A stretch of 64,000 nt of DNA from Paguma larvata (GCA_030068075.1 CM057833.1:45589587-45653586); one strand, 5' to 3'. Positions 11,294 to 21,722 are shown, numbered from the stretch's first letter. The notes: generated by a model from the sequence alone, not told the origin. Made by a program: numbers and translations.

Positions 11294-11780
11294 GCAATCT
11301 AGCATAATCGTTTAAGACCATATACTGTAGGGGCACTTGGGTGACTCAGTCAGTTAAGGATCCGACTTTGGCTCAGGTCACAGTCTCACAGTTTGTGAAT
11401 TTGAGCCCCACATTGGGCTCGGTGCTGACAGCTCAGAACTTGGAGCCTGCTTTGGGTTCTGCATCTCCCTCTCTCTCTCTGCCCATTTCCTGCTTGTACT
11501 CTATCTCTCTCTCTCTCAAAAAATAAAATAAATGTTAAACAATTAACTATATACTGTGTACTCAGATACCAATTGCCACTTTTTAAACACTGGGTGCTTA
11601 GGCAAGTGTCTTCACCTCTCTGAATCCTATTTTCCCTATCTATAACACAAGGGTAATAAAGACACCTTCCTCATAGGAGTGCATTCAAAAAGTTAAGTGA
11701 GATCATTCACATGGAATTAGCAATATGCCCATCACATGCTAAGCAGTTAGAAAGAACACAATCACTGCTATTGTATAAGG
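11294..11780 (+). mobile_element. MIR SINE split by a CAN-SINE
   Basis: The left part 'agcataatcgtttaagaccatatactgt' is the MIR head. The right part resumes after the CAN-SINE with 'gcttaggcaagtgtcttcacctctctgaatcc', 'atctataacacaagggtaataa' and 'agttaagtgagatcattcac'. The two halves belong to one old MIR. Confidence 0.8.
11329..11548 (+). mobile_element. CAN-SINE (felid type)
   Basis: A tRNA-Lys-derived carnivore SINE. The head is 'ggggcacttgggtgactcagtcag', then 'gctcaggtcacagtctcac', 'cattgggctcggtgctgac', a CT-rich stretch (11468-11518), and an A-rich tail with 'aataaaataaatg'. It is flanked by a 9-bp direct repeat 'atatactgt' at 11320-11328 and 11549-11557. The B box is degraded ('tttgagccc'), so it is unlikely to be transcribed now. 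Confidence 0.93.
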
Positions 11781-11833
11781 CAGAAAATATAGTGACAATG
11801 ACCCTGGATCTAGGTTCAGTATGTCAGTGTCCA

Positions 11834-11863
11834 TTACTACTACTACTACTACTACTACTACTC
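11834..11863 (+). repeat. (TAC)n trinucleotide repeat
   Basis: 'ttactactactactactactactactactac' in outline, about 10 units. Confidence 0.93.
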
Positions 11864-12259
11864 TATTTGAATCGAGTGGGATTAAAGACCTGGTTTTCTC
11901 ATTTTTCTGATATATGTATGTAATAAAAAAGATAAAAGTTATAAATAGTATAGATCGAGGTATTTTATTAGGGACTTGCATTAAATGAAACAGTAATTTA
12001 ATCAAGGTGCATTTAGGAGTAAATTCAACAGTCTTAAACAGTACAGAGGTCAGCACTATTAGGCATGAGTTAATTGTGTTGAGTGGGGTTTACTTATTTG
12101 TTGGTGTTTTCATTTGCTCAGTGTTAAAAACATAGAGATCTTAGTCCCCTTTAGAATTCAATATATTTAATCCTGGGCTTATTCAATTCCTAGTTTATAT
12201 AAGTTCCTTTCATTTTTAAAGAAATATCGATGAATAGCATGCAAATGATAATGTTAGCA

Positions 12260-12435
12260 ATAAAATAGCTATGATACGTATATGCTTTTACAGGTTTCAT
12301 AGAACTTTACCTACATTCTTTTCTACTGATGCCCATAAGGTACATGTATCTGGTGGACTCAGCCCACTGTATAGATGGTAACACTTTAGAGGTGAAGGAA
12401 TAGAAAGAAGCAAGGCTGGCTACTAACCTTGGCTG
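12260..12435 (-). mobile_element. Possible MIR relic
   Basis: 'ggtttcatagaactttacctacattc' and 'ccactgtatagatggtaacactttagaggtgaagg' weakly follow reversed MIR order. Confidence 0.35.
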
Positions 12436-12970
12436 TGAGGAAGGCCACACAATCTAAAATTTGTATCATAAACCCCATGAGGAAAGAGAAGGGGACAGGC
12501 CTTCACCAAGGAGGGGACAGAGGCACCAGAGGTGCTCACAAAACACTAGACATAATTATCTAAGACCTCCTGTAACATGCTATATCTCTATAAAAAACAT
12601 AGCTTTCAAATGTGTCAAATTAATTTGGTCCTGTCGGTCTGGTCTTTTCCTACAGAACATGCTATATAGAAAGGAAAAGCCTCAACGGATTTTCTGGGAA
12701 TAACTGCCCTGCTGTTCCCCTTTCCTAGATAAGGGCCAAGGTTCCTATTGAGGTAACAACAAGTGAAGAATGGAATACACCAGCCCCTGGATACTTCTGG
12801 GCAACCCCCAAACAAGTCAGTCCCCCAGACTCCCTACAAGATGGGAACAGGAGAAGTCCACCGAGGCTCAGTTTGAGCCTGTAAGCTTTCCACATTGAGA
12901 AAACATCTCATAGCAGTTCCATGACTACTCATTTGGAAGGGACCCATCTTTTTCAAAACATGGGTCTTAA
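12436..12970. other. Unassigned DNA, possibly an old LTR fragment
   Basis: No gene is recognised. The sequence 12640-12850 is relatively GC-balanced and has the look of a decayed LTR ('cccagactccctacaag', 'ctcagtttgagcctgtaagc'). I cannot name a family. Confidence 0.3.
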
Positions 12971-12971
12971 A

Positions 12972-13182
12972 AGTGAATTATCTACTTTTGCTTTTGTTGC
13001 CTTAACTTTTTATGTCAAGTCATTGCCAAGATAGACATCAAGCTTACCCCTTATGCTTTCTTCTAGGAGTTTTATGGTTGCAGGTTTTACATTTAAATCT
13101 TTATCTATTTGAGTTGGTTTTTGTGTATGGTAAAGATAGGGGTCCAGTTTTATTCTTTTGCATGTGGCTGGCCAAAAACAGG
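12972..13182 (-). pseudogene. L1 ORF2 C-terminal remnant (inverted part of insertion)
   Basis: On the minus strand, 13180 down to about 13010 translates to L1 ORF2-like sequence: 'ATCKRIKLDPYLYHTQ', then 'DKDLNVKPATIKLLEES' and 'LGNDLT'. These are C-terminal ORF2 motifs downstream of the reverse transcriptase domain. The fragment has no start, no complete domain and no downstream continuation. It joins abruptly at about 13182 to a plus-oriented L1 3' segment. Confidence 0.9.
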
Positions 13183-13675
13183 ATATGGAAGAGGTGACTG
13201 CACTCCCGTGTTCACTGCAGCATTTATTCACAGCATCCAAGATATGGAAACAACATAAATGTCCTTCAACAAATGAAAGTATAAAGAAAATTTGGCATGG
13301 ATATATATCATGATATAATGGTATAATGGAATATTATTCAGCCATAAGAAAGAACATCTGGATGTTTGTGACAACATGGATGGAATTTGAAGGCATTATG
13401 CTAAGTGAAATAAGTCAGAGAAGATAAATACTGCATGCATCATATATATGTGGAGTCTAAAGAAAAAAAAAAGGCAAATCCATAGAAACAGAGAAAGAGT
13501 AGAAAAGTGGTTGCCAGAGACTAGAGGGTGAGGGAAACAGGGAGAGGTTAGTATGAGAATACAAACTTTTAGCTCCAAGATGAATGAGGTCTGAGAACCC
13601 AATGTAAAATATGGTAACTACAGTTGGTAACACTGTTTTATATAACTGAAATTTGCTGAGAGAATAGAAACGTTC
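13183..13675 (+). mobile_element. L1 3' end, forward part of a 5'-inverted insertion
   Basis: 'tgttcactgcagcatttattcacagcatccaagatatggaaacaac', 'tataatggaatattattcagcc', 'gacaacatggatgga' and 'aagtgaaataagtcagagaag' are the typical last part of ORF2 and the start of the 3' UTR. 'ggttgccagagactagagggtgaggg' and 'ggtaactacagttggtaacac' complete the 3' UTR. With the preceding minus-strand fragment it forms a single 5'-inverted L1. Confidence 0.9.
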
Positions 13676-13709
13676 TAGATAGATAGATAGGTAGGTAGGT
13701 AGGTAGTTA
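13674..13709 (+). repeat. (GATA)n/(GGTA)n microsatellite
   Basis: 'agatagatagatag' followed by 'gtaggtaggtaggtag', located exactly where the L1 poly(A) end would be expected. It probably grew from the L1 tail. Confidence 0.9.
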
Positions 13710-13869
13710 AGAGTGGGTTGTCTTGCTCTTCCTGTCATGCACACAGGGGTCTGTGAGGATCTGCCCGCAGCCTGCATGAGAAGCATAATCCTAATCTATC
13801 AATGTCACCCGTGGTAGAGACATCTAGGTTACTTGCTTTTTTATGTCTCTGTGTTTTTTTCTTACAGAG

Positions 13870-14245
13870 GCTACAGTGCCTTCACTTATTTTCCTCATCA
13901 ACTGACTAACTGCTATTGAACCTTCAAAACTCCACTCAAAAATTACAGATTTTAGAACTCCCTTCCTAATGCCTAGTCTGACCTGTCTGCTTTGGATGGA
14001 CTCAGTTTTTTTGTTTGTTTGTTTGTTTTTGTTTTTGTTCTTTTTGTTTTTGGGTTTGTTTTTTTTTTTGATAGCCTCTGTCACAAGGTTCTAACTATTT
14101 GCCTACCTGCTCCTCTCCCATTCTTGGCTCTAGCTCCAGAAAGATGAAGATTTTGTCTTAGCTCTGCTTGCCAGGCCCTGTGTATAGTAGGTGTGTCATG
14201 TTTTCTTCCACTGATTCATTTGTTGAGTAAATGAGCAATTAGTTG
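13870..14245 (+). mobile_element. L2 LINE 3' region
   Basis: 'aaccttcaaaactccactcaaaaattac', 'aactcccttcctaatgcctagtctgacctg' and a tail 'ccactgattcatttgttgagtaaatgagc' follow the L2 sense order. A T/G-rich tract interrupts it. Confidence 0.65.
14007..14072 (+). repeat. (TTTG)n / T-rich tract inside L2
   Basis: 'ttttttgtttgtttgtttgttttt' followed by further T-runs broken by single G or C. It splits the L2. It could be the reversed A-rich tail of a lost retroposon, but no body is visible. Confidence 0.85.
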
Positions 14246-14599
14246 ATTGATCTTTTTTAGTTGTTCAGAGACTTTTTATCTTCATTCAAGGCTCTCAAGT
14301 GCTTTTTGAAATGATGAAGCTGCTGGACAAATGTGGAACCTCCACATAAGTGTAGGTCACCCTGTCAAGTTTCCAAGTGTTCTGCTTGATCCATCTACAC
14401 TTGGCAGCCAGATTCTGCAGCAGGACAGCTGGCATGGTGGCTCCAGTGAATGCCATTATTCTTCACAGGGCTGGTAATAAGCAACATTGCCAATTTCATC
14501 CTCTGGACCCTTCAATTCCCCCTTTCTTCATGCTCTGCACTTCTTTCCAAGCTTACTTTCTTATCCTTAATGCACTTCAGGGCTCTCAACCTCAACTGG

Positions 14600-14720
14600 C
14601 TTCTCAGAACCCTGGGTCTCTGCTTCCAGCTCTGTGACTGGCTATGTGACCTTGGGCATATCACTTTCCCTCTCTGAGCCTCATTTTCCTTCATTGTAAA
14701 ATAAGATAGGATGGAAAATA
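14600..14720 (+). mobile_element. MIR SINE fragment
   Basis: 'gtgactggctatgtgaccttgggcatatcactttccctctctgagcctcattttcc' in outline is a well-preserved MIR core. Confidence 0.8.
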
Positions 14721-14904
14721 AAAGTTTAGCATTGAATCAAAGCCTAGGAGCCTGGCCAGTAGAGGGGGGGAATTAAGGACACTGGCGTAATGTAGAGTGG
14801 AGGCCTGGAAAAGTCAGGGGACATGAAATGTGCTGTCTGGAACCTGTAGTCCAATATCTTTTCCCATCATCAGCCCTGTCATTCAACTAAGATTGTTTCT
14901 CTGT

Positions 14905-14995
14905 TGAGGACGATACATTATCTCTCTGATGAGGCTGTTGTAAATCAAAGGGGATAATGTGTGTGAAAGAGCTCTGGGAACTGAAATTCCACAAT
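14905..14995 (+). mobile_element. MIR SINE 3' fragment
   Basis: 'tgatgaggctgttgtaaatcaaaggggataatgtgtgtgaaagagctctggg' matches the MIR 3' half. It could be the separated remainder of the MIR at 14600-14720. Confidence 0.55.
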
Positions 14996-15055
14996 CATTA
15001 CAATCTCTCTGAAGCAAACTATACATATCAAATGAGGGTGTTCAATGTCCTAAAT

Positions 15056-15340
15056 CATCATTTGCCAAAGTGCATTCCATGCACCTGATTCTGTGAGGTA
15101 TTTACAGGAGTTTAAGGGTAAAGGAGGGAGGGAAAGTAAGGTTCTAAGGACAAATCAATTTGCTTTGGGATAACCAAGTCAAATGAGGTTTCTTTACTGA
15201 GGAGGGCTCTGCTTTGACTAGCTACCATGCACTGCAAGTCTAAAAAGAGGAACATATTTTGCAAGGTTTCCTGATCTCTTCTGGCCACAGACCACTTTTG
15301 CTTTATAGAGAATCAATGGAGCATATTTTGGGAAATGCTG
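15056..15340. mobile_element. hAT-type MITE with inverted ends
   Basis: The left end 'catcatttgccaaagtgcat' and the complement of the right end, 'cagcatttcccaaaatatgc', are near matches and form terminal inverted repeats. The interior carries no coding sequence. Exact subfamily unknown. Confidence 0.6.
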
Positions 15341-15486
15341 TGTTAAATGAAAGGAATGACGTGATGTGAGATTTTAGATGCTGCTAGGGGATTCAGAGGA
15401 GATACTTTGGGCAGATGAGAGGAGCTTTCAGCTTGTTTCCATTTTTGATCCCAACCCTTTGGGAAGACAGTCATAAGACATGGAGT

Positions 15487-15625
15487 GCTGAGGGATGTTA
15501 TGACTTAGAATCAGACCCCTGATTGCAACCCTAGCTCTGCCCCCAACTCTCCGTGTGACCCTGGGCCATTCTCTGAGGCTCAGTTTGTTCATGTATAAAA
15601 TGCAGGGCTGGGCAGCAGGAGCATC
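15487..15625 (+). mobile_element. MIR SINE relic
   Basis: 'gacttagaatcagacccctgattgcaaccctagctctgcccccaactctccgtgtgaccctgggcc' in outline spans the tRNA-like head and core, and 'ctgaggctcagtttgttcatgtataaaatg' completes it. Confidence 0.85.
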
Positions 15626-15639
15626 AGGACCACCAGATA

Positions 15640-16360
15640 TGCCTAGATCACTGAAACAAAGTATTTCCTGAGGCGAAAGATAAGGAAGAACAAGGCAGCA
15701 TGCATATTTGATGTCACAAAAATAAACAGTCGTGCCCAGCTCTCAGATGATTGATTTGGGAGCAGGTCATCTGGAACTCAAGGTTCACTGGTAATAGTGT
15801 CCAAGACAGTAGAAACTGAGGTAAGCATGTGAGCAGCCTATGCAAGAAGACTGCTGGTGGGGAGGTGCCTCTCAGCTACCTACCCATTTTACCTCCTAGT
15901 ACTTCAAGTGTGAATTAAACATCACTTATTCTGAAGCTGGGGTCTCTTCCCAGGTTGCCTCGTTATTTTTATGTGTCTCCCACACCCCACACCAACCAGC
16001 CAAATGTCCTATCAGACAGTGGGGCGGTCAGTGTCTGATGGCCTCCCAATACTAGGGCTGCATTAACGCCAGACTGCACAGAGAAAAAACTGAGGTTACT
16101 ATTTATAGTCATGCTCTCAAAATATCAGATTTATAATGTGTGGAAACCTTTCCCAAAGTTTCACATTTGCATTTTCTACCAATGATAGATTGAAAGCATT
16201 AGCTGCAAAGCAAGGAAAACCCAGAGGCTGGAAGGAATTCAAATCCATTTGATTCAACAAGTGCTTTCTGAAGATGTAGGAGGCAACGAGTAGCTTCTCT
16301 GCACAGAGCAGAGGGGAAGGAAAGACTTCCATTTATCAGAGTTATCAAGACCTATTACCT
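15640..16360. other. Unique DNA, nothing recognised
   Basis: No repeat or gene is recognised. The minus-strand frames at 16117-16332 and 16254-16538 overlap a MIR and have no homology. Confidence 0.45.
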
Positions 16361-16364
16361 TCCT

Positions 16365-16522
16365 GACATAGCTGTTCTCTTTAATCCTCACCATGAGGCA
16401 TTTGGTGACACCATTTGACAGGCAAGAGGGCCTGAGAAGTAACTGGCCCCGTATCACACACAAAAAAATAGAGAATCCAGAATTTGATCCTAATATCCAT
16501 CTGACTGTGAAGTGTGAGTCTA
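16365..16522 (-). mobile_element. MIR SINE relic
   Basis: 'ctctttaatcctcaccatgaggcatttgg', 'tttgacaggcaagagggcctgagaagtaactggcccc' and 'ccagaatttgatcctaat' are in reversed MIR order. Confidence 0.7.
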
Positions 16523-16794
16523 TTTCGACTAAAACCAAGCTACCATTCTAGTTATAGGTGACAAATAAGGAATTGTTTTGATCCTCATGTACCGATGAGG
16601 GTCTGAAGAGTACACAGGACAGATAAGGCAAAATGGTGAGAGATGCACAGAACTAAGGATCAGAAACCGTGTGTTTGTCTACTTTGAGAGAACAATAAAG
16701 CCAAATGTTTGTGTATCTACTTCTATTTTTAAGACCACATTAAAAATACATATATTGATCTATTTCCTACTTCAGAGAATCACAGAAATTCAGA

Positions 16795-16975
16795 ATATAA
16801 TCTTACAAGGGGCCTTATAGATCTTTTGGTCTAACACTACTGTTTTACACATAAGAAAAGGGATCCTCAGAAACCTTAAATAACTTGCCTAGGGTCATAT
16901 AATAGTAGGGTAACCACAAAAGCTGGCCTAGAATCTGTGTCTCTGCTTCTTAGTCTACCATACATCCCACTGCAC
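16795..16975 (-). mobile_element. MIR-like SINE relic
   Basis: 'tacacataagaaaagggatcctcagaaaccttaaataacttgcctagggtcatataatagtagg' is the reversed MIR core. Its left arm 'ccttatagatcttttggtctaacac' is of the alternative type. Confidence 0.65.
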
Positions 16976-17035
16976 TGCTTGTAAAGTTTTTAATGAACCA
17001 AGAGAGTGTCTCATTCATATTCATCCACCAAAGCC

Positions 17036-17160
17036 CATCCGTCTATCTACTGTCCATCTATACATCCATCTTTCATCCATTCACCCATCTATCCAACTGG
17101 CCTCCATCTATTCTCCATCCATCTACCCACTATCAATCTATCCATTGATTTATTCTTTCT
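17036..17160 (+). repeat. (CATC)n imperfect tetranucleotide array
   Basis: About 120 bases of CATC/TCCA/CTAT units ('catccatctttcatccattcacccatctatcc'). Interruptions show that it is old. Confidence 0.88.
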
Positions 17161-17164
17161 TTTA

Positions 17165-17577
17165 GCCAACTCTAGCTAAGTACCTACTCTAAGCCAAGTC
17201 CCAAACCATACTGAAGTATTCCAAGGTTCCTGCCTGTTCCAGTAGCATACTCTTACCTCTAGACACAGTTTAAGAGTGAACCTGGACCAGAATTCTACTC
17301 CATAGTAGGAGGCTATATATCCAAATGTTATTAAAAAAAAAACAAAAACAATACACCTGATGAGAGGAAGGTTCTCCAGGACTTAGAAGTGCCATCCTTT
17401 TCAGCCTGAAGTACCTCCAGAGGCATTATGGTGTTAAGCTGATGGCATATGTATGCATTCGAGTCAAGGTTTATGGGAAAGCGATGGTCTCATATTTGGG
17501 AGTTGGTCAAGACCTGTAGCCCTAGCTGCTTTGAAAAAAATATATTTTCCTCATGAAAATTATATTATGATTTCAGT
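17165..17577. other. Unique DNA, nothing recognised
   Basis: Only a short A-run at about 17332-17350 stands out. No gene or repeat family is seen. Confidence 0.45.
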
Positions 17578-17595
17578 TAAAATATGTAATTCTGA

Positions 17596-17808
17596 TGGGG
17601 TGCCTGAGTGGCTCAGTTCGTTAAGCATCTGACTCTTGGTTTTGGCTTAGGTCATGATCTCACAATTCGTGAGTTCAAGCCCCATATTGGGCTCTATGCC
17701 ACAAGTGTGGAGCCTGCTTGGGGTTCTCTCTTTAACCCTCTCTCTCTGCCCCTCCCATGCTCCCTCTCTCTCTCTCTCCTCTCTCTCTCAAAATAAATAA
17801 ATAAACTT
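17596..17808 (+). mobile_element. CAN-SINE (felid type)
   Basis: 'ggggtgcctgagtggctcagttcgttaag' in outline, B box 'gagttcaagcccc', 'attgggctctatgcc', a CT-rich stretch and 'aaataaataaataaac' tail. Imperfect direct repeats flank it: 'taaaatatgtaattctga' before and 'aaaatatatataatgctga' after. Body divergence suggests intermediate age. Confidence 0.93.
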
Positions 17809-17854
17809 AAAATATATATAATGCTGAATGCTGACAACATTTTGGCCTGATTAC

Positions 17855-18093
17855 ATTTACTCATTTACAAATATTTACTGAGCACCAATGATGCATTTTT
17901 ATATGTTTTTCACTTAGGGCTTGTGATATGTTTTTTAAGGTATATGTTAATATCTCCTCCACCTTCACTTTACAGGAGCAGAAACTGAGCTCAAACAGGT
18001 ATGTAACTTTCCCAATGTCACACAGATAGTAAGCAGCAAAGCGAAGACTTTAACTCAGGACTCTTGGATTTCAGAGCTCATCTTAGACTAAGC
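17855..18093 (-). mobile_element. MIR SINE relic
   Basis: 'atttactgagcaccaatgatgc', 'actttacaggagcagaaactgagctcaaacaggtatgtaactttcccaatgtcacacagatagtaagc' and 'ctcaggactcttggatttcagagc' give a near-complete reversed MIR. Confidence 0.8.
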
Positions 18094-18430
18094 CGTCTCC
18101 CCAAACAATTTACACTCCAAAGTAAGAAGGAATAACTCCTGTTATGGGGTTTAGAAAAGGGCTCACAGAATAGAACTCCCACCAGAAAAAGTGGAGGTCT
18201 GAATGTGGAGAAAACCAAAAAGGGCACCTCCAGGATGAAATACAGCTTGATCAAAGGCATAAAAACAAGGAAGCGTGGGCCAGGTTCAGGAAATAAGTGG
18301 GCTGTAGTAATGGAGTACCAAGCTGGAAAGAAGTAGGCTAGGGTCACGTTGTACAAGATCTTAATCCTAGGGCAATGGGGTATCACTAAAGGTTTTGAGC
18401 AGGAATGTGATGCAATAAAATCTGTGCTTT
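18094..18430 (-). mobile_element. L2-like relic
   Basis: 'ggctagggtcacgttgtacaagatcttaatcctagggcaatggggtatcactaaaggttttgagcaggaatgtgatg' in outline follows a very common reverse-oriented ancient repeat that I associate with L2. The assignment to L2 itself is less certain than its repeat nature. Confidence 0.55.
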
Positions 18431-18575
18431 TAGGACACCCAGTCTGCTGGTTAAAAAGTTTGAAAGTTTGAAGAAAGAAGACCGTTTAAGAGGGTGATGC
18501 TTGAAAAAAAAGAGGGAATTATGGGGATAAAGAAAAACAAAGAGAAAACTTTGAAAAATGCTAAAGAGTTTGGAT

Positions 18576-18725
18576 ACATGGATGGGTGGGTGGGTGGATG
18601 GATGAATAAATGGATGGGTGTATGGATGAATGTTTGGGGCGATGGTTGGGTGGGGAGGATGAACTTTGGGTGGATGAATGGATGGGTGGGTTTATGTATG
18701 AATGGACAGATGGATGAAAGGATGG
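18576..18725 (+). repeat. (GATG)n imperfect tetranucleotide array
   Basis: About 150 bases of GGAT/GGTG/GAAT units ('gatgggtgggtgggtggatggatg'). It is the reverse-complement motif of the CATC array 1.4 kb upstream. Confidence 0.9.
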
Positions 18726-19019
18726 TTACTTATTGGGCTCTTCCCCTAGTGATACCTCAATAAAAACAGTAATTATAGGCCTGGAAGCTTCTGTTTCATT
18801 ACATTTTATGGGTAGAAAGGCCAGAACATGAAAACTTCTCCACTTATCAATCTACATATCATCTAGAAATTCTTCTGTCAAAACCATGATTTCATCATGT
18901 TTCCTCCTATTACCAACATAATAAAAATGTTATTTGTGCTGTCTTTCATGACATTTGCTGAGCACTGTACTAAGAGTATGAGATTTCTGTCATCTATGAA
19001 AATGTTAAACTTTGCTATC

Positions 19020-19215
19020 AGGCTTAATTTGGCTTGACCTGGCAAAACCACTTCACTGTGTGACCTTGGACAAATAACTTAATGGTATTCAAACTTATTT
19101 ATCACATGGTGATAACACTCTAATTCACAGGAATGTTACAGAATTAAATGAGTGAAGATATATAAGGTGGTCAGTATATATTAGATACTCAATAAATTGA
19201 AACTATATTATTAAA
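19020..19215 (+). mobile_element. MIR SINE relic
   Basis: 'cttcactgtgtgaccttggacaaataacttaatgg' (core), then 'gaattaaatgagtgaagatatataaggtggtcagtatatattagatactcaataaattg' (3' part). Confidence 0.8.
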
Positions 19216-19744
19216 TAAAATCTTCTAATCCAGATAATGGAGCTCTTATTAACACTTCTTTTTTCTCAAGGATCATTTGGTTTCTGGGTTCTCTTCAACA
19301 GAGACTCCTACTGTGCTGGCATATTTTGTACATCTGAAAGATTAGTGCATCCCCTACACACACTCTAATGCATATCCATAAATTTAATGCATTTTTTTTT
19401 CAATTTTTGATCCCTCTCATCTCTAGTTCTTTTTCTACCAAGGCAAGTTCTCATTGTTTGGTTAAGATGCCACATAACTCTCAAAAGAATTATACTCTCT
19501 AGTTCCCCAAGTATTCTTCAATGAATTAGGTCACGACTGTATCCTTGGCACTGATGTCAAAAGGGAGCAGCATAGTTAACAGAGTCTGCAAGACGCAGTG
19601 CCATGCCCAGGCCAATGTGTGTCTGTAAAGGGCTGGCATTTGCAATATTTGTCTTCCTCAAACATACTGAAGAACACCACAATCATGAAAAGGATGGAAC
19701 AACCTTAAAATATGGCAATAGGAAAGCAGCATAGACCAAGTGAA

Positions 19745-20012
19745 ACGGCTCCCCTTTGCTCATGCTCTTCTCTCCGACCAGACGCTATTCCTCTGGCTCC
19801 ATTCAGGAGTAAGCAGAACTGAAAAAAACTTTCTAATTATATCCCCATTTTGGTGTTTCTCTATTTAATACCTATCTTCCCCATTGGACTATGACTCCAC
19901 AAAGGAGGAGATGGTGTTTATTTTGCTTGTCCCTTATGCCCAAGGTCTAGCAGAATTTCTGGTACACGGTTGAGTCCTCAGCATGTTTTTGTTAAATGAA
20001 TGAATACATGTT
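19745..20012 (+). mobile_element. L2 LINE 3'-end relic
   Basis: 'cctttgctcatgctcttctctcc' (head), later 'ggactatgactccacaaaggaggag', 'ggtctagcagaatttctggtacacgg' and the terminal 'gttaaatgaatgaatac'. Confidence 0.65.
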
Positions 20013-20054
20013 TGACTGAATGTATTTGTAAAGTGATTGTGAAGTGATTGTGAA

Positions 20055-20232
20055 GTTATTTGTGAAAGAGGCAATTAAGTAAGCAGATAATGCCAATGTT
20101 AAGTGCTGTGGTAGAAGGAAATAGAAAGCACCGTGGGAGCCCAGCAGAGGGTCATTGGAATGGTATGGAATGGTGCTGGAAAGGGATTCTAGACAGAAGG
20201 AACAGTTTGCAAAAAGGTGTAGAGGTGTGATA
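20055..20232 (-). mobile_element. L2-like relic
   Basis: 'gccaatgttaagtgctgtggtagaagg', 'gattctagacagaaggaacagtttgcaaaaaggtg' is the reverse-oriented L2-type module. It directly follows a plus-oriented L2. Confidence 0.5.
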
Positions 20233-20289
20233 TATATAACATGCATACTCAGAGAATTACAATTCATTTGAACTCAAGAAAGTACCTTC

Positions 20290-21020
20290 CATCTTCTTTC
20301 CTTGGTTGACTTTCCTTCTTGGTTTCGCACCAGTCGAAAACACCCCTACTCAGTTCTTAAAACATGGCTAGCTCTTGTCAATCAATGTATCACTGCTTAT
20401 GTCCCTCTACATAAATCTTATGCCTGTCTAAATCTTAGCCAACCTGCACAAGACGTTGCTATTACCATTTCGTCTGGAGGTCCCTCTGTCAGCTCTATCC
20501 CCTGACCAGGAAGCAATGGATACCTCCTTCACACAGCTGACTAGTCCTTAAAGAGCTGTTCACTCTCTCTGTCTTCCCTGCCAAGCTCCCACCACACCTC
20601 CTCTCTCCCCCTGCCACTGGGCTACCCTTCATCTTGCAGTCAGATGTGGATAAAACAGAAATATGATACCAGGAACATTAAGCTAGTGTTTCAGAAAACA
20701 GTTTTCATGGAACAGTGAGCTAAGCATATGATTTTTAAAAGGAGGGTTTCCAGATGAACTGTTAATTCCATTTTTAATTTCTTTGAGGTTCCCTCGGGGA
20801 CTGAATGATGGTGTTTTTTTTTCTTTTTTTTTATTTCTACAGGAAATGGAGTTTCTTCCTCCTTGATCTAGGGGAGATGAGCACTACCATTAAAATCACC
20901 CTGTCATTTATGGTCCACATGAGAGCAGAAATTGGAGTTTTTCAATACAAAAGGGGACATTTCCTTGGATCTAACCCTTTGCTCCCTTTTTCTCCCTGGG
21001 TCAAGGAAGAAAATGAATAG
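20290..21020. other. Unique DNA, nothing firmly recognised
   Basis: Possible trace of an hAT MITE end at 20680-20760 ('ctagtgtttcagaaaacag'). A T-rich run lies at 20814-20837. No gene is recognised. The frames at 20302-20505 and 20805-21020 have no homology. Confidence 0.4.
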
Positions 21021-21031
21021 TAGGTAATCTT

Positions 21032-21265
21032 TTATTATTATTATTATTTTTTAAAGTTTATTGTATTTTTTGAGAGAGAGAGAGAGAGAGGGAACACAAG
21101 AGGGGGAGGGGCAGACAGAGAGAGGGAGACAAAGAATCTGAAGCAGACTCCAGGCTCTGAGCTGTCAGCATAGACGCCGAAGCAGGGCTTGAACTCAGTA
21201 ATCGTGAGATCATGACCTGTGCTGAAGTCAGATGCTTAACCTCCTGAGCCACTCAGGGGCCTCAC
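21032..21265 (-). mobile_element. CAN-SINE (felid type)
   Basis: Reverse orientation: T-rich tail, GA-rich tract 'gagagagagagagagagaggg', 'ctccaggctctgagctgtcagc', B box complement 'gggcttgaactca', 'gagatcatgacctg', and the head complement 'cctgagccactcaggggcc'. A perfect 10-bp direct repeat 'aggtaatctt' flanks it at 21022-21031 and 21266-21275. Confidence 0.95.
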
Positions 21266-21509
21266 AGGTAATCTTGAAACATCTTTTTCTATCCCCCTCA
21301 CCTGCTCAGTTTCAGAGAAACTTCCTCTACCTGCCTAATTCCTTCTCATGCTCCTACCTCTCTTTACTTTTCCTGGTTGCTCATTTGTGCACAATCGTCC
21401 CCTTCCCTCTGCAGACAGAGCCTTTTGTTTACACCTCCATCTTGACACCTCCTGCCATCTGAGCTTCATAAGACTCCACTGTCCGCACTTCTGTGAGTTC
21501 TTTAAGACA

Positions 21510-21722
21510 AGGATTCTCCAAGTGGTCCCTGTACATGCAGCCTCAGCCTCACTTGGGAAATTTGTTGGAAATGTAAATTCCCGCCATTCTCACTTCTCAA
21601 ACCAACTCCCAGTCAGACCTCCTGAGTCAGAAACTCGGGGGGGGGGGGGAGGGTCCAGCAAACTGGGTTTTAGGAAGCCCCCAGGAGATTTGAAAGCCTG
21701 CTAAAGTTTGAGGACCACTGCT
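21510..21722 (+). mobile_element. MER5A-like hAT MITE
   Basis: 'caagtggtccctgtacatgcagcctcagcctcacttggg', 'cagacctcctgagtcagaaactc', a G-run, 'ggttttaggaagcccccaggag' and 'gctaaagtttgaggaccactg' follow MER5A from end to end. The G-run (about 21637-21649) is an expansion of the consensus 'gggggtgggg'. Confidence 0.85.

Noticed and set aside
13824..14084. Lys/Asn-rich minus-strand frame
   Set aside because: It is translated from the TTTG/T-rich tract inside an L2.
17036..17160. Regularly spaced short repeats that might suggest a CRISPR-like array
   Set aside because: Units are four bases with no spacers. This is a mammalian microsatellite.
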